Shown here one piece after another: positions 63,050-64,000 of a stretch of 64,000 bases of DNA. The stretch's first letter is position 1. Every line of letters begins with the position of its first letter. Below the pieces are notes generated by a model. The model saw nothing but the letters and a program-made list of their open reading frames with translations. It had not been told where the DNA came from and searched no databases. Made by a program: the position numbers and the translations under genes. Origin of the DNA: CBDFKF01 sp965248765 (GTDB lineage: Bacteria; Pseudomonadota; Alphaproteobacteria; VGEJ01); assembly GCA_965248765.1 (NCBI GenBank), contig CBDFKF010000003.1, positions 124,001 to 188,000 of the forward strand. Direction: 5' to 3'.

Positions 63050-64000
63050 TCACGCGCCGCCACCATTGGCCCCACGATAGCTGATCGGCAAACGGCCGGC
63101 GAACATCATCATGACCTCGCGTTCGCTGCAGCCATGCCAGTTCGCGAGCTCGGCCAACTGGATATGCCCATCTCCGTCGGCACCGACGATCACCACATCA
63201 TCGCCGACAGCCGCTTCGGGGATGGCGCCGACATCGAGCACCGCGTGCTCGAGCGAGACGCCGAGGACCGGCACGCGCTGTCCCCGCACCAGCATCGCCA
63301 TCTCGACGCCGTCGCGCGCATTTCGCATACCATCGGCGAGTCCCACCGGGATCACCCCGACCGCAGTGGCATTCCGTCGCGCATAGGGGCTCGGCTGTAT
63401 ATCGCCGTTGGCATGCTCAGAAACATGAATAAGTCGGCTCTTGATCGACCTGAGCACCGGAGCGAATGCGGTCATATCGCCGATGTCGGGTGCCGCGGCG
63501 GGCAGTCCGTACAACAGATGGCCGACGCAGACGGCATTGCAGGAATCGGTATGTCCGGCGAGAAGGTCGACACTCGCCCGCGCCTGCGTGACCGGGACCG
63601 TGATGCCGCCGTCAGCTAGACGCTGGACGAGTGCGTCGAACGCTGCCAGACGCTCCTTCGCCCAGGCACCGTCGGTCGCTGCATGAAACGGGATGTGGGT
63701 ATAGAGGCCTTCTACCGTGATACCGGAGAGCGCCGTCACCTCGCGCACGAAGGCCTCGGCGGCCTCGAGCGCAACGCCCAGTCGCCGCAGGCCACAATCG
63801 ACTTTGATATAGACGACGCTTGGCGTCGATTGCTCGGCGAGGGCACGCGCGCCGGCCATGTCAAAAATGGTCGGGATGAGGCCGGCGCGCACGACCTCGG
63901 GCAACCCTTCCGGCAGGCAGTGGCCGAGCATGAGAATGGGCGTCGATACGCCGGCGGCCTTGATCGCCAGCGCTTCTTCGAAGCTGCCGGTCGCGAGCGC
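63050..64000 (-). CDS. alr: Alanine racemase-like PLP enzyme, 5' end outside window
   Basis: About 317 residues are visible; the frame runs off the right edge, so the N-terminal lysine that binds PLP is not seen. ALATGSFEEALAIKAAGVST and PILMLGHCLPEG match the alanine racemase barrel. YIKVDCGLRRLGV and GLYTHIPFHAATDG follow; the C-terminal domain has SPYARRN with a likely catalytic Tyr and PVGLADGMRNA, where the family usually has GYADGY. The protein ends normally (RLPISYRGANGGGA), only 12 bp from IS copy 4. It may be a divergent alanine racemase or a racemase for a related amino acid. Confidence 0.8.
   Translation of the reverse strand, partial: ALATGSFEEALAIKAAGVSTPILMLGHCLPEGLPEVVRAGLIPTIFDMAGARALAEQSTPSVVYIKVDCGLRRLGVALEAAEAFVREVTALSGITVEGLYTHIPFHAATDGAWAKERLAAFDALVQRLADGGITVPVTQARASVDLLAGHTDSCNAVCVGHLLYGLPAAAPDIGDMTAFAPVLRSIKSRLIHVSEHANGDIQPSPYARRNATAVGVIPVGLADGMRNARDGVEMAMLVRGQRVPVLGVSLEHAVLDVGAIPEAAVGDDVVIVGADGDGHIQLAELANWHGCSEREVMMMFAGRLPISYRGANGGGA

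Overview
The window comes from a GC-rich bacterium, most likely an alphaproteobacterium of the Rhodospirillales type. This is inferred from gene content and order: the unbroken run rplU-rpmA-obgE-proB-proA-nadD-rsfS-rlmH-gpmI-envC-like-ctpA-divergent deacetylase-rppH on the minus strand (18.1 to 6.2 kb) is a familiar alphaproteobacterial arrangement, and ispH/rnhA/peroxiredoxin and the ligase-associated DNA repair module point the same way. The mix of phytanoyl-CoA dioxygenase, Gfo/Idh/MocA oxidoreductases, GMC oxidoreductase, SDR, LLM flavoprotein, amidase and deaminase genes suggests a heterotroph using many small organic substrates. No 16S gene or other direct taxonomic marker is present.

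Layout. 0-4.1 kb: hydantoinase B/acetone-carboxylase-like enzyme and a GH15 glycosidase. 4.15-5.52 kb: copy 1 of an insertion sequence (IS). 5.6-18.2 kb: a VOC protein, then the 13-gene housekeeping block, all intact and driven by a recognisable promoter at 18.2 kb. 18.3-19.5 kb: an IS630 element sitting 39 bp upstream of an OmpA-family gene. 20.6-27.2 kb: a secreted unknown and the four-gene ligase-associated repair module (ligase, MBL exonuclease, DEXH helicase, metallophosphoesterase), in which every gene is frameshifted. 27-31 kb: LLM and SDR oxidoreductases, a tRNA-Ser fragment, wrecks of IS21 and IS1182 elements, and peroxiredoxin. 31.3-36.9 kb: rnhA, ispH, a CUT2-type sugar ABC transporter and a phytanoyl-CoA dioxygenase-like gene. 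36.9-45.1 kb: an orphan PAS histidine kinase, two tiny genes, and a cluster of oxidoreductases with a LysE exporter. 45.2-49.4 kb: an Asp/Glu-racemase-like gene, IS copy 2, a small membrane protein, IS copy 3. 49.5-61 kb: small secreted proteins, a CDGSH protein, carbonic anhydrase, amidase, amidohydrolase, a sulfotransferase-like gene between two 164-bp repeats, and a broken disulfide oxidoreductase. 61-64 kb: an ada gene cut off by IS copy 4, then an alanine racemase running off the window.

Two themes dominate. First, one IS (1,397 bp, identical transposase in all four copies, 16-18 bp target duplications) has spread recently and is reshaping genes: it trimmed ada, replaced the tail of a racemase, and left copy 4 without a target duplication. 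Second, broken genes are concentrated in accessory regions. I count at least nine genes with a frameshift or in-frame stop between 18.3 and 59.7 kb and none in the 6-18 kb core block. This looks more like real gene decay with IS expansion than uniform sequencing error, although read-level confirmation is needed.

I found no CRISPR array, phage module or clear biosynthetic cluster. The most unusual signals are the wholly broken repair module, the IS family behaviour (long GC-rich target duplications, variable hairpin loop), and the direct repeat bracketing the sulfotransferase-like gene.
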